Origin: an uncultured Microbacterium sp.
GTDB lineage: Bacteria > Actinomycetota > Actinomycetes > Actinomycetales > Microbacteriaceae
NCBI RefSeq assembly: GCF_937927635.1
Contig: NZ_CALBRW010000016.1
Coordinates: 310,001 to 374,000 of the forward strand
Direction: 5' to 3'
DNA: 64,000 bases
Below are positions 17,602-27,140 of this stretch, piece by piece (position 1 is the stretch's first letter; each line of letters starts with the position of its first letter). The translations under genes and the position numbers were made by a program. The notes below the pieces were generated by a model. That model saw nothing but the letters and a program-made list of their open reading frames with translations. It searched no databases and was not told where the DNA came from.

Positions 17602-17623
17602 TTAGCACTTTCGTTAGCACTTT
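17602..17623. repeat. Integrase arm-type repeats, left
   Basis: Two direct copies of TTAGCACTTT at 17602-17611 and 17614-17623. The same decamer recurs inside the right end (29390-29399, with a variant CTAGCACTTC at 29403-29412). Short direct repeats near both att cores are the usual arm sites of tyrosine integrases. Confidence 0.6.
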
Positions 17624-17704
17624 TTGCAACGCTCTTTACTGTAGGGGCCGATAGCGTCGCCGCCCATCGCAGCGCCGATACCCATAGGTGATAAGGGTCT
17701 GTCC

Positions 17705-18085
17705 TTAGTTCACGATCGGTAGCCCGGTCGCCTGAGCTGCTTGTTCGAGGGATCCGAGGTTGGTGAGGTTCGTGAACCCGGCCTGTTCCATGAGCGCGAT
17801 CGCCTGGCCGGATCGGTTGCCTGAGCGGCAGTAGACGAGGTATTCGGCGTCTGAGTCGAGGCTCGGGATCGCGGCGGCGAGGTCGCCGCCGTTGAAGTCG
17901 AGCAGCTTGGCTCCATCGAGGTGCCCTGCTGAGTGCTCCGCGGCGGTGCGGACGTCGAGCAGGATCGTGGCATCACCGACTTCGACCGGGTTCGCACCGC
18001 CAGCCGAGTTCGGCGCGGATGAGCAGGCTGCCAAGCCGAGCAGGAGCGCGACAGCGGAGAGGGAGATAGTGATTGAACGGAGCAT
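17705..18085 (-). CDS. Rhodanese-domain lipoprotein
   Basis: 126 aa. A signal peptide ends in the lipobox LAAC with Cys21, so the protein should be lipidated and exposed outside the membrane. The remaining ~95 residues are a single rhodanese domain with active-site loop CRSGNRSG and Cys86. It would carry sulfane sulfur as a persulfide at the cell surface. It is the last gene of the minus-strand sulfur operon that starts at 21766. Confidence 0.9.
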   Translation of the reverse strand: MLRSITISLSAVALLLGLAACSSAPNSAGGANPVEVGDATILLDVRTAAEHSAGHLDGAKLLDFNGGDLAAAIPSLDSDAEYLVYCRSGNRSGQAIALMEQAGFTNLTNLGSLEQAAQATGLPIVN

Positions 18086-18099
18086 GGCGGGTGGCCCTT

Positions 18100-18720
18100 T
18101 CAGCTTGATTTTGGTCTGGTGGTGACGGATGGTTCAGGGGTCGGGTGTCCGACTGGCGCAGACCAGGGCGCAGCAAAGTGGGTGCTGGAACCCGTATCGC
18201 AAGTGTCGCCCGGACAGTACTTGGGCGGTTGCTTGCTGAAACGGCTCTGTAGGGCGCAGCCGACGCAGATGCCGAACGCGGTCTCGAGGAAGAGCAGAGT
18301 GAGACAGGAGCCGCAGAGCGCGAGGGGGATCCAGAGCGGTGCCGCGAACAGGCCCATGCTCGCGCAGGCGACGAGGGCGAGGCCGAAGCCCAGCCACCAT
18401 GCGAGCTCCTTCTGCGGTGCGCCGACCCATTCCGGGCGCTGCCCTTTCACCGCAAGGCGGCCGAGCATCAGCGTGGGCGACCAGCGGTCACCTGCGGTCA
18501 CACGCAAAAGCATGTCGATCATGAAGAACATGCCGAAGGGCTGCAGCGGCTGTGCCGAGCCGGTGAAGAACGCCGTCGCGAATGCGGCCCCGCCCAGCAG
18601 GAACATGATTCCCGCGGCCGCGCGCACAGCCCGCTCGTCGATGACGGGGATCGCGTGCCCGGGGACGACTCGGCCGATGCGCGAGGCTCGGGTTTCGGCG
18701 CTTGAGGCGTCAGCGATCAT
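18100..18720 (-). CDS. DUF4395 membrane protein
   Basis: 206 aa with four hydrophobic segments, the DUF4395 pattern (VIDERAVRAAAG, then TAGDRWSPTLMLGRLAV and ETAFGICVGC). Several cysteines follow the last helix (CVGC and CPGDTC). The family is often encoded with thioredoxin and rhodanese genes and has no proven function. A role in handling membrane-side thiol or sulfur groups is inferred from context. The start is 17 bp after the TauE-like gene's stop. Confidence 0.85.
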   Translation of the reverse strand: MIADASSAETRASRIGRVVPGHAIPVIDERAVRAAAGIMFLLGGAAFATAFFTGSAQPLQPFGMFFMIDMLLRVTAGDRWSPTLMLGRLAVKGQRPEWVGAPQKELAWWLGFGLALVACASMGLFAAPLWIPLALCGSCLTLLFLETAFGICVGCALQSRFSKQPPKYCPGDTCDTGSSTHFAAPWSAPVGHPTPEPSVTTRPKSS

Positions 18721-18737
18721 TGGAGGCGTCTTCCGTT

Positions 18738-19529
18738 TCAGGCTGAGGTGAACAACGACAGGAACGCAGGGGCTTCTTGGACGAGCACGAAGGCTCCCAT
18801 TACGAGCACGAACACGCCGAACCCTTTACGGAGCGCGCGTCCGGGGATGCGCCCGGCCAGGGCGACGCCCGCGAACGACCCCGCGACGGCGGTCGCCGTG
18901 AAAGCGAGCACGATCGGCCAGTGCAGCTGCACCGAGAACAGGTAGCCGCCGAGTCCCGCGAACGACTTCATCGCGATCACGAGCAACGAGGTGCCCACCG
19001 CGATCGCCATGGGCAGGCCGCCGAGCAGGTTGAGTGCGGGGACGATGAGGAAGCCACCACCCGCACCGACGAGGCCCGTGGCGATGCCGACGAGCAGCCC
19101 GTCGATGAGGATGCGCAGGATCGGCCTCGGGTGATCCGCAGCGCGCGCCGCGCCGCCGCGATCCTTGCGACCGCGGATCATGGCGGTCGCGGTGACGATC
19201 ATCATGATGGCGAACAGGATCATAAGCGCCACCCCGGGGATGAACCCGCCGAGCAGGCCGCCCGCGAACGCGCCGGCCATGCCCGCGATACCGAACAGGG
19301 CCCCGGTCTTCCAGCGCACACGTCCCGATCTGGCGTGGCCGATCATGCCGACCGCGCTGGTCGCGCCGACGATGAAGAGAGACGCGGCGATCGCCTCGCG
19401 CGGTTCCATCCCCAGCACATATGCGAGGATCGGGACGGTGAGGATCGATCCGCCGCCGCCCAGGAGCCCGAGGGACACGCCGACCAGCGCCGCCAGAGCG
19501 AGCGCGATGACGATCAGATGGGGTTCCAC
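18738..19529 (-). CDS. TauE/SafE-family sulfur-compound transporter (TSUP)
   Basis: 263 aa with about eight transmembrane helices and the internal duplication of the TSUP family (GLLGGGGSILTVPIL near residues 21-35 and LVGAGGGFLIVPAL near residues 155-168). Members export sulfite, thiosulfate or organosulfonates. In this operon it probably moves the sulfite or thiosulfate made by the CstB-like enzyme and rhodaneses out of the cell. It is 21 bp downstream of the CstB-like gene. Confidence 0.9.
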   Translation of the reverse strand: MEPHLIVIALALAALVGVSLGLLGGGGSILTVPILAYVLGMEPREAIAASLFIVGATSAVGMIGHARSGRVRWKTGALFGIAGMAGAFAGGLLGGFIPGVALMILFAIMMIVTATAMIRGRKDRGGAARAADHPRPILRILIDGLLVGIATGLVGAGGGFLIVPALNLLGGLPMAIAVGTSLLVIAMKSFAGLGGYLFSVQLHWPIVLAFTATAVAGSFAGVALAGRIPGRALRKGFGVFVLVMGAFVLVQEAPAFLSLFTSA

Positions 19530-19550
19530 TCGGACTCCTGAGTGCGCCGG

Positions 19551-20969
<1,419 letters not shown>

Positions 20970-21006
20970 GATCAGTTCTTTCTCGAGTGATGTAGTGATT
21001 CAGGAG

Positions 21007-21123
21007 TCAGTTGCAGGTGCAGCGGTCGGCCTCGGGTACGCCGTAGAGGGCATCCTCGATGTGCTCGCCGCAGCCGGTCCAGGTGGGCCTGCCGCAGGCA
21101 GAGCAGGTGATTCGTGCGCACAT
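21007..21123 (-). CDS. Tiny cysteine-rich protein, paralogue A
   Basis: 38 aa from the ATG at 21123 (GAAGGACC ahead of it). It shows the pattern CxxCGxxTWxGCGxH…GVP…C, with CSAC and TGCG knuckles and a final CTC. The paralogue at 21578-21766 has the same spacing. It probably binds a metal or carries persulfide on its cysteines. It lies between the thioredoxin and the CstB-like gene. No characterised family is known to me. Confidence 0.75.
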   Translation of the reverse strand: MCARITCSACGRPTWTGCGEHIEDALYGVPEADRCTCN

Positions 21124-21176
21124 AATGAGGGTCCTTCTGACGATGTGCTGGATGGATGAGTGGATCTCAGCCGGTT

Positions 21177-21551
21177 TCAGGAGGCGGGCTGCGTGCCGCG
21201 CTCGGCGATCTGCCGACGCACGTCGTCCATATCGAGGTCACGGGCGCCCTGGATGAGCTGGTCGAGCTGCGCAGGAGGGAGAACCCCAGGCTGGGCGTAG
21301 ACCGGGATCCCGTCGCGGAACACCATGAGAGTCGGGATCGAGCTGATGCGGAAGCTCGCTGCGAGCTGCTGCTCGGCCTCGGTGTCAACCTTGCCGAACA
21401 CAATGTCTGGATGCTGCTCGGAGGCGCGCTCGAAGGTGGGGGCAAATGCCCGGCACGGCCCGCACCACGCCGCCCAGAAATCGACGAACACGATGCCATC
21501 ACCGTTCACGGCACCCTCGAAGGTGTCCAGCGTCAGATTCCTCGTAGCCAT
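21177..21551 (-). CDS. Thioredoxin
   Basis: 124 aa from the ATG at 21551, preceded by GAAGGAAC. Thioredoxin fold with WCGPC (Cys30, Cys33) and the cis-proline SIPTL. The C-terminus is ~15 residues longer than E. coli TrxA. In this operon it would reduce rhodanese or protein persulfides, releasing sulfide or regenerating thiols. A longer upstream frame overlaps the neighbouring small gene and is not used. Confidence 0.93.
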   Translation of the reverse strand: MATRNLTLDTFEGAVNGDGIVFVDFWAAWCGPCRAFAPTFERASEQHPDIVFGKVDTEAEQQLAASFRISSIPTLMVFRDGIPVYAQPGVLPPAQLDQLIQGARDLDMDDVRRQIAERGTQPAS

Positions 21552-21577
21552 TGCCTGTTCCGTTCCTTCTCTGCGGT

Positions 21578-21766
21578 TTAGCGGCCGAACAGGCGGGAGA
21601 AGAACCCGCCCCGGTTTGCCTTCGCGGCATCGATTTGCGCCTGAGTGTGCTTGCCGTTGCACCAGTCCGATGCGGGCACGCCCGCCTTCACCATCGCGAC
21701 ATGCTGCCCACATCCCGCCCAGGTCGTCTTCCTGCATGTACGACAGGTCACCGCTCGACACATCAC
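21578..21766 (-). CDS. Tiny cysteine-rich protein, paralogue B
   Basis: 62 aa, first gene of the sulfur operon, with AAGGAG before the ATG at 21766. Residues 1-40 have the same pattern as paralogue A (VTCRTCRKTTWAGCGQH…GVP…WC). A basic tail ends in GGFFSRLFGR, which looks like a short amphipathic or membrane-touching helix. The start codon lies just after the first CstR-like operator. Function unknown; thiol or metal chemistry is inferred from the cysteines and neighbours. Confidence 0.8.
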   Translation of the reverse strand: MMCRAVTCRTCRKTTWAGCGQHVAMVKAGVPASDWCNGKHTQAQIDAAKANRGGFFSRLFGR

Positions 21767-21783
21767 GCTCTCCTTGGTTCTAT

Positions 21784-21799
21784 ATACCCCAGGGGGTAT
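21784..21799. promoter_or_regulatory. CstR/CsoR-type operator 1
   Basis: ATACCCCAGGGGGTAT, the G/C-run palindrome with TA flanks that CsoR/CstR-family tetramers bind. It sits 17 bp before the minus-strand sulfur operon and overlaps a TATATA -10-like element (minus strand). Confidence 0.75.
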
Positions 21800-21818
21800 C
21801 CTGCGGAATAGGATAACT

Positions 21819-21834
21819 ATACCCAGGGGGGTAT
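21819..21834. promoter_or_regulatory. CstR/CsoR-type operator 2
   Basis: ATACCCAGGGGGGTAT, second copy of the operator, centred 35 bp from the first and placed before the regulator gene. The pair would let the repressor shut off both divergent promoters. Confidence 0.75.
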
Positions 21835-21883
21835 TATGTTTGTCAAGTCAGGTCGTTTCAACACAGTGAAGGAGGCAGAGGTC

Positions 21884-22180
21884 ATGGGGCATGAGACAAC
21901 AGCAGACCCTATTCCTGCTCAGCATGATGCGGAGGCGAAGCGCAAGGTGGTGAACCGCTTGCGTCGTGCACACGGGCAGCTCGCCGCGGTCATCGCCGCG
22001 GTGGAGCAGGACGCGCACTGCCGCGATGTCGTGCAGCAGCTCTCCGCCGTCTCCAAGGCGCTCGACCGGGCGGGGTTCCTTGTGATCTCCAGCGCATTGA
22101 AAGAATGCTTGAACCACCCAGGCAAGGAGGGCGCCCCCGATCAAGACGAACTCGAGAAACTCTTTCTCACGCTCGCCTAG
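21884..22180 (+). CDS. CstR-like persulfide-sensing repressor (CsoR/DUF156 family)
   Basis: 98 aa from the ATG at 21884, chosen for its GGAGG site; an ATG at 21836 touches operator 2. Three-helix CsoR fold with Cys46 and Cys75, 29 residues apart as in CsoR/CstR. The copper-ligand histidine that sits four residues before the second cysteine in CsoR is alanine here (Ala71), so copper sensing is unlikely. This two-cysteine pattern belongs to CstR, which forms di- or polysulfide links between subunits. It is divergent from the sulfur operon with two operators between them. Confidence 0.88.
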   Translation: MGHETTADPIPAQHDAEAKRKVVNRLRRAHGQLAAVIAAVEQDAHCRDVVQQLSAVSKALDRAGFLVISSALKECLNHPGKEGAPDQDELEKLFLTLA

Positions 22181-22515
22181 CCGTCGGCCTCAACCTAACC
22201 CGCGGGGATTTCCATCACATCCCCACTCGCGAAGGCTCGTTAGCGTGACGGTGTCAACGGAGGGCAATTTCACTCTGATCGATCGTGCGCTCACAAGATA
22301 CTGCGCGACCATCCAGAAGGGGTCGTGGTCAACATCGATGCCACAGCTTGATCTTCCCGTTTTCACATGCACCCCTGTGGCATGCCCACCACAACCCGCA
22401 CCTAGCCCACTACACGCGCCGACAGCATTGATCTTCCCCTTGTTCTTCTGAATGAACGTATGCTACCGTGATAGATACGTCAGTTTCTGTAGTAGAAACG
22501 TCAGGTGGTGATCCC
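22181..22515. other. Gene-free stretch upstream of the relaxase
   Basis: No supported gene in ~335 bp; short frames here lack family features. Only the repeat structure at 22478-22504 stands out. This is the expected place for the relaxase promoter and possibly oriT. Confidence 0.5.
22478..22504. promoter_or_regulatory. Inverted/direct repeat before the relaxase (operator or oriT candidate)
   Basis: GTTTCT at 22483-22488 pairs with AGAAAC at 22494-22499, and ACGTCAG occurs as a direct repeat at 22478 and 22498, 20 bp apart. MobF relaxases often bind a hairpin next to nic and also regulate their own promoter. No nic motif is recognised. Confidence 0.35.
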
Positions 22516-25500
22516 ATGCATGGCGGCGTGATCCTGTTCCGGGGAACCGGAGCCGACGCGCGCCGTTATGTCGAGGCCGATCGCTCCCGTGCCGATGACT
22601 ATTATCTCGGCGCGGATGCGTCTGTGGCGGCGTTCACCGCGCTCGACAGCGACGGCAACACGACCGCGGCGTTGGGGCTCGGCCCGGAGGCTTACTCCGG
22701 TTGGGTGGATTGGGTGAACCCGCTCACGGGTGAGTCGATGGGCAGGCCCCGTCTGCCGGGCGAGGGGCGGCGGGGGTCGCCCAGGTTTGCGGAGATGGTG
22801 GTGAACGCCCCGAAGTCGCTCTCGATCGCCGCAGCGCTCCACCCGGAGGTCTCCGAAGCTCTCGACCGGGCGCAGCAGGACGCGGTGGCGGAGATTCAGC
22901 GGTGGCTCGCCCAGCACTCCGCGACCCGCGTCGGGCCGCGCGGCAAGCAGGAGGTCGTGCCCGTCCAGCAGTTGCAGACGGTCGCGGTGTCGCACCGCAC
23001 GTCGCGGGCGGGTGATCCGCACCGGCATATCCACTTTCAGATCGGCACCCGCGTGTGGGCGGCCGGGAAGTGGCGAGCTTTGGATACGGCGGCGTTGTTC
23101 CGGCAGCAGGGCGCGATCCGCGCTCTCGGCACCGCCGTGATCGCCGCGCATCCGGGGCTGGCGGAGGTGCTGGATCGGCACGGCCTGACCCTTGATCGGG
23201 TATCGGGTGAGGTGGTCGAGCTCGAGCGGTTCAACGGCGTGATGAGCAAGCGCGGCGAGCAAGTCCGCAAGCATCTTGAACGGCTTGAAGCGGAGTGGGA
23301 GGCGGCGCATTCGGGCGAGACTGTGGGGCCGGTCGTCTCGGCCCGGCTCGCGGCGAAAGCGTGGGCGTATGAGCGGCCTGCGAAGAAGCCCACCACCCTC
23401 CGCGAAGAACACGCTTGGGCGACGGAGCTGCGAGACGCCGGCTACGACCCGGAGACGTTGCGCCGGCCCGTGCGTCGTGCGCCGGTGTCGCTGGATGACC
23501 TCTCCGTGCAGACCGTGGCGAACCGGGCACTGGATCGGTGCGCCGCCAGTAGTTCGGCGTGGACGCGGCACACGGTGCAGGAGCACGCGACCCGGATCAT
23601 GACGGAGTACGGCGTGCAAGCTGCACCCGACGAGATACGCGAGTTCGTGCGCATTGCAACGGCGTTGGCGATGGAGGATTGCTTCTCGATCCTCCCGCCC
23701 GGCGCACCGACACCGGAGCATGTGGCGCACCTCACAAGCCTGCGCGTCGTGCAGGCCGAGACAGAACTGCGCGATCTCCTGACCGCACGAGTGCCGAAGC
23801 GGGAACCGAAGCACCCCGACGGGCACGACGCGGCAAGGGCGCGGGGCCTGGATGCGGGGCAGGAGCGCGCCGCCGCTGCCGTTGCATCGACTGATCCGCT
23901 CGTGGTCGTGGAGGGTGCCGCGGGCGCGGGCAAGACCACGATGCTCAGTGTCGCAATCGAGGTCGCGGCGCAGCACGGGAGGGCGTCGCGGGTGGTTGCG
24001 CCGACGTTGCGCGCCGCGCAGGTCGCACACGACGAACTCGGGGTGCCCGCGACCAGTGTTGCGGCGCTCGTGCACGCCCACGGGTGGCGCTGGAACGTCG
24101 ATGGCGTATGGACGCGCCTCGCACCCGGCGACACCGACCCCGAGACCGGGCGCACCTATCGCGGCCCGTCCGAGGATGCGCGGCTGGTGCGGGGGGAGCG
24201 GGTGATCGTTGACGAGGCCGGGATGCTCGACCAGGACACCGCAATCGCCCTCCTGACCGTCACCGCCGAGGCGGGCGCGACGGTCGCACTGATCGGGGAT
24301 CGCGCGCAGCTCGCCGCAGTCGGTCGTGGCGGTGTGCTCGATATGGCCGCGCACATTCGGGGGCGCGCGTTCGATATGGCCGAGGTGCACCGCTTCACCG
24401 CCCCCGCCTACGCTGAGGTCACGCTACGGATGCGCGACGGCAAACAGCCCGGCGAAGTGTTCGACCAGCTCACAAGCCTCGGGCTGATCCGTCTGCACGA
24501 GAGCGGCGACGAGGCGGGCGAGCATATCGCCCAGGAGCGGCAGGACGGCGAAGCGATCACTGTCAGCACGAACGACGAGGCCCGCACTATCAATGCCCGG
24601 ATCCGCGAGGAACGAGTCTCGCACGGTGTCGTCGACGACTCGACGACCGTGTACGGCAGCGACGGCCTGCCTATCGGGGCCGGGGATGTGATTCAGACGC
24701 GGAAGAACAACGCCAGCATTGGGGTGGCGAATCGGCAGCGATGGGTCGTGCAGCACGTCGAGGACGATGGCGCGCTCTCCGTGCGCGAGGCCGGGAGCGG
24801 GCGGAAGCGGCAGCGCACCCTGCGCCTCCCTGCCGACTATGTGGCCGAGCACGCGCACCTGTCGTATGCGGCGACCGCCTACGGGGTGCAGGGCGCGACC
24901 GTCGCCGGGTCGCACACGATCCTCACCGATGCCACCAGTGCCGCGGACGTGTACGTCGGCATGACCCGCGGGCGAGAGTCGAACATGCTGCACGTCGTCG
25001 CCGAGAGCCAGGCTGACGCCAGGGCGCAGTTCATCGAGGTGATGGATCGCGACCGTGCCGACCGCGGACTTGCCGACGCGACCCGCCGCGCCGTCGAGGA
25101 CGTGGCCGGGTTGGTCGAGAACGGCCCCGTGCGGTTCGTGAACGATGAGATTGCGGCGCTCGACAAGCGTGCGGAGACGGCTGAGGCGCAGGCGGCACGC
25201 TGGCAACAGGTCAGCGCCGCTCTTGCCGACCTCAGCGACCGTGAGACCGAGGTACGGGAGAGGGCGCGAGCGGCCGAGCAGTCCGCACGGCAGCGCGCCG
25301 AGCAAGTGCGCGCCGAGGTCACCGCGCCGATCGTCTCCGCGGCGAAAGGGGCACTCGCCGACTGGGAGCAGGCCGACGCCGCTGAACAGGAAGCCAGCGA
25401 GCAGGTGCGGGTGGCGGCGTGGTTCGGGAAGCGCCGCGCCCGCGACGAACACGCGAACGCCCAGACGCGAACCGCCGAGGCACGCCAGCAGGTGACCGGC

Positions 25501-25968
25501 GAGTGGGGTGAACCGCCGAGATGGAACGAACGCGCCGATGCGTGGGTGGAGCGAGTCACCCGGCCCCGAATCGACAGCGACCCGCGCGTGATCGACGCCG
25601 AGCAGGAGCACCGGGCGGCACGCGACGCGCTGCTGCACCGGCCAGAGCGCGCACACACGGAACGACTGGCAGCATACGCGCGAGTGTTCGGCGCGGAGAC
25701 CGTGATCCGCAATCAGCAGGCGTACCTCACCGCCAGCCCCGCGCAGCAAGCCGCACCAGCAGCGAAGACCGCGAAACAGGCGCGGGAGGAAGCCGCCCTG
25801 CTGCGCGCGCTCTCCCCGGCCGAGGCCGCAGAGAGGATCGAGCAGACCCGCGCAGCACAGGCCGCGTGGGAAGCTCGGCGTGCCGAGCGGGAGCGCGCCA
25901 TGTCGCACGGCCATGAGGAGCGGCACCGGAGCGCGCCCCGGCACGACGGCCCGGCACGCGGCCTGTGA
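22516..25968 (+). CDS. MobF-family relaxase-helicase (TraA-like)
   Basis: 1150 aa from the ATG at 22516 (AGGTGG ahead); an in-frame GTG at 22468 would add 16 residues. The N-terminus shows the TrwC-type relaxase with the three-histidine metal motif HRHIHFQI in the SRAGDPHRHIH region; the catalytic tyrosine pair is probably DDYYL near residue 25. Residues ~440-850 are a RecD-like helicase with Walker A EGAAGAGKTT and DEAG. The last ~300 residues are charged and coiled. It nicks the element at oriT and unwinds the transferred strand. No transfer channel genes accompany it. Confidence 0.92.
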   Translation: MHGGVILFRGTGADARRYVEADRSRADDYYLGADASVAAFTALDSDGNTTAALGLGPEAYSGWVDWVNPLTGESMGRPRLPGEGRRGSPRFAEMVVNAPKSLSIAAALHPEVSEALDRAQQDAVAEIQRWLAQHSATRVGPRGKQEVVPVQQLQTVAVSHRTSRAGDPHRHIHFQIGTRVWAAGKWRALDTAALFRQQGAIRALGTAVIAAHPGLAEVLDRHGLTLDRVSGEVVELERFNGVMSKRGEQVRKHLERLEAEWEAAHSGETVGPVVSARLAAKAWAYERPAKKPTTLREEHAWATELRDAGYDPETLRRPVRRAPVSLDDLSVQTVANRALDRCAASSSAWTRHTVQEHATRIMTEYGVQAAPDEIREFVRIATALAMEDCFSILPPGAPTPEHVAHLTSLRVVQAETELRDLLTARVPKREPKHPDGHDAARARGLDAGQERAAAAVASTDPLVVVEGAAGAGKTTMLSVAIEVAAQHGRASRVVAPTLRAAQVAHDELGVPATSVAALVHAHGWRWNVDGVWTRLAPGDTDPETGRTYRGPSEDARLVRGERVIVDEAGMLDQDTAIALLTVTAEAGATVALIGDRAQLAAVGRGGVLDMAAHIRGRAFDMAEVHRFTAPAYAEVTLRMRDGKQPGEVFDQLTSLGLIRLHESGDEAGEHIAQERQDGEAITVSTNDEARTINARIREERVSHGVVDDSTTVYGSDGLPIGAGDVIQTRKNNASIGVANRQRWVVQHVEDDGALSVREAGSGRKRQRTLRLPADYVAEHAHLSYAATAYGVQGATVAGSHTILTDATSAADVYVGMTRGRESNMLHVVAESQADARAQFIEVMDRDRADRGLADATRRAVEDVAGLVENGPVRFVNDEIAALDKRAETAEAQAARWQQVSAALADLSDRETEVRERARAAEQSARQRAEQVRAEVTAPIVSAAKGALADWEQADAAEQEASEQVRVAAWFGKRRARDEHANAQTRTAEARQQVTGEWGEPPRWNERADAWVERVTRPRIDSDPRVIDAEQEHRAARDALLHRPERAHTERLAAYARVFGAETVIRNQQAYLTASPAQQAAPAAKTAKQAREEAALLRALSPAEAAERIEQTRAAQAAWEARRAERERAMSHGHEERHRSAPRHDGPARGL

Positions 25969-26016
25969 CACTGCACGGGTGGGGCTGCCGCGGGCGCATC
26001 GCGCCCTTGCCCTCGG

Positions 26017-26805
26017 CTACCGTCCGAGGCTCGGGCCGCCCCGGTCGCCGCCGGGCGGGGCGTCGTGTCCGAACGCATCCAGCGGAGGCAGGGTGCGGCG
26101 GCGTTCGCGCGCGGCGTTCAGTTCCCGGTCGAGCACGGCAGGGTCACGGGTGCTCTTGCGTGTCGTGAAGCCCTGAGCATGTTCCTGCAGCAACCCCATC
26201 AGCCTGTCGTGCTGTTCGGCGTCCTCGACAGTGACGAGGCTCGGGCGAATCAGCGCGTCCAGGCCCGAGGGGTCTTGAACGATGGCGAGGGTGCGGGCGT
26301 GGGCGAACACGTCGCCGGGAATCTGCGACCAGTCGATGATCCATCCGGCATCGCGGGCGAGCTGGTTGAAGAAGACGTGCTGACTCCGGGTGTTCACATC
26401 CCGGAATGGATGGATCGCTGTCGTCTCGCCCCATACCCAGGCCAGCCCCTCAGAGAACTCGTCAGCGTCGAGCGCGCGCAGCCAGTTACTCCCGGCGAGG
26501 ATACCGAAGATGCGCTCGGCCTCGGGCACGATGAACTGCGGGCGGCAGTGCGCGATACCGGTACCGCCGGGGTGGGTGTCGGTGTCGCGTATCTCACCGC
26601 CCCACGAGTACATATCCTGCGTCAGATAGGCGTGAATCGCTTGCAGGTGCGCAAGGTCGTACCCGCCGAGGATCGGATGCTCACGCAAGGCACCCATGCG
26701 GGCGCCAATGAAGTCGACCTCGGCGTCTTTCCAATCGTCATAGCCGGTGACGCCGAACTTGTTGACGAGAACGTCGCTGCCCGGATAGGTATACCGATCA
26801 GGCAT
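26017..26805 (-). CDS. Fic-family protein (toxin of a Fic/VbhA pair)
   Basis: 262 aa. The Fic core is at about residues 45-200. The active-site segment is HPFRDVNTRSQ at 132-142: catalytic His132, the acidic residue, Asn and Arg are kept, but both glycines of canonical HPF(D/E)GNGR are replaced by Val and Thr, and the second Arg by His. Related actinobacterial Fic toxins share this variant by my recollection. Fic enzymes transfer AMP to targets such as gyrase subunits. It is 16 bp downstream of its VbhA-like antitoxin. Confidence 0.88.
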   Translation of the reverse strand: MPDRYTYPGSDVLVNKFGVTGYDDWKDAEVDFIGARMGALREHPILGGYDLAHLQAIHAYLTQDMYSWGGEIRDTDTHPGGTGIAHCRPQFIVPEAERIFGILAGSNWLRALDADEFSEGLAWVWGETTAIHPFRDVNTRSQHVFFNQLARDAGWIIDWSQIPGDVFAHARTLAIVQDPSGLDALIRPSLVTVEDAEQHDRLMGLLQEHAQGFTTRKSTRDPAVLDRELNAARERRRTLPPLDAFGHDAPPGGDRGGPSLGR

Positions 26806-26821
26806 CGCGACGCAATACGGT

Positions 26822-27028
26822 TCAGACGGTGCGGGCGGCCAGGCGTGCGCGGGTGCGAGCGGCGATCACTGCGACGGCCTCGTCTACGGTGATCTCTCCG
26901 CGCACCTGACGAGCCAGAAGCTGCACACCCTCGGGAGTCATTTCCTCGCCCGCGGTCTGCTGCCCGGCCTGCACTTCCGCAAGGACGCGCTGAACGTGCG
27001 CCTCGGATACGCGAGTCTTCGTAGCCAT
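26822..27028 (-). CDS. VbhA-like antitoxin of the Fic protein
   Basis: 68 aa, mostly helical. It ends in a VbhA-type segment (ARQVRGEITVDEAVAVIAAR). Class I Fic antitoxins insert an inhibitory helix with (S/T)xxxE into the Fic active site; the best match here is TAGEE in the middle of the protein. Gene order antitoxin-toxin, overlap spacing and size match known FicTA modules. The pair could stabilise the integrated element. Confidence 0.8.
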   Translation of the reverse strand: MATKTRVSEAHVQRVLAEVQAGQQTAGEEMTPEGVQLLARQVRGEITVDEAVAVIAARTRARLAARTV

Positions 27029-27140
27029 ACGGGGTGCCTCCTTGTGGTCGGCGTTACGGGTTCAGTCTACGTCGCTCCGCCGACATTCCTCCGAGAACTC
27101 GGCGCGGGGGTGCCGAATCGGCACCGCCACAGCGCGCCGC

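Larger units (their letters stand above)
16919..17704. other. Gene-free stretch spanning the left junction of the integrated element
   Basis: No convincing gene in 786 bp. It holds the cold-shock gene's upstream region, a perfect hairpin at 17178-17201, the original tRNA-Leu downstream terminator (17423-17442), the left attachment repeat (17462-17484), one DnaA-box word (17562-17570) and the integrase arm-type repeats (17602-17623). Confidence 0.7.

Noticed and set aside
21836..21883. Upstream ATG for the CstR-like regulator
   Set aside because: This start abuts operator 2 and lacks a ribosome site, while 21884 has GGAGG at the right distance and begins the family-length protein.
22190..22372. 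Short open frame in the gap before the relaxase
   Set aside because: 60 codons with no family signature and no plausible ribosome site.
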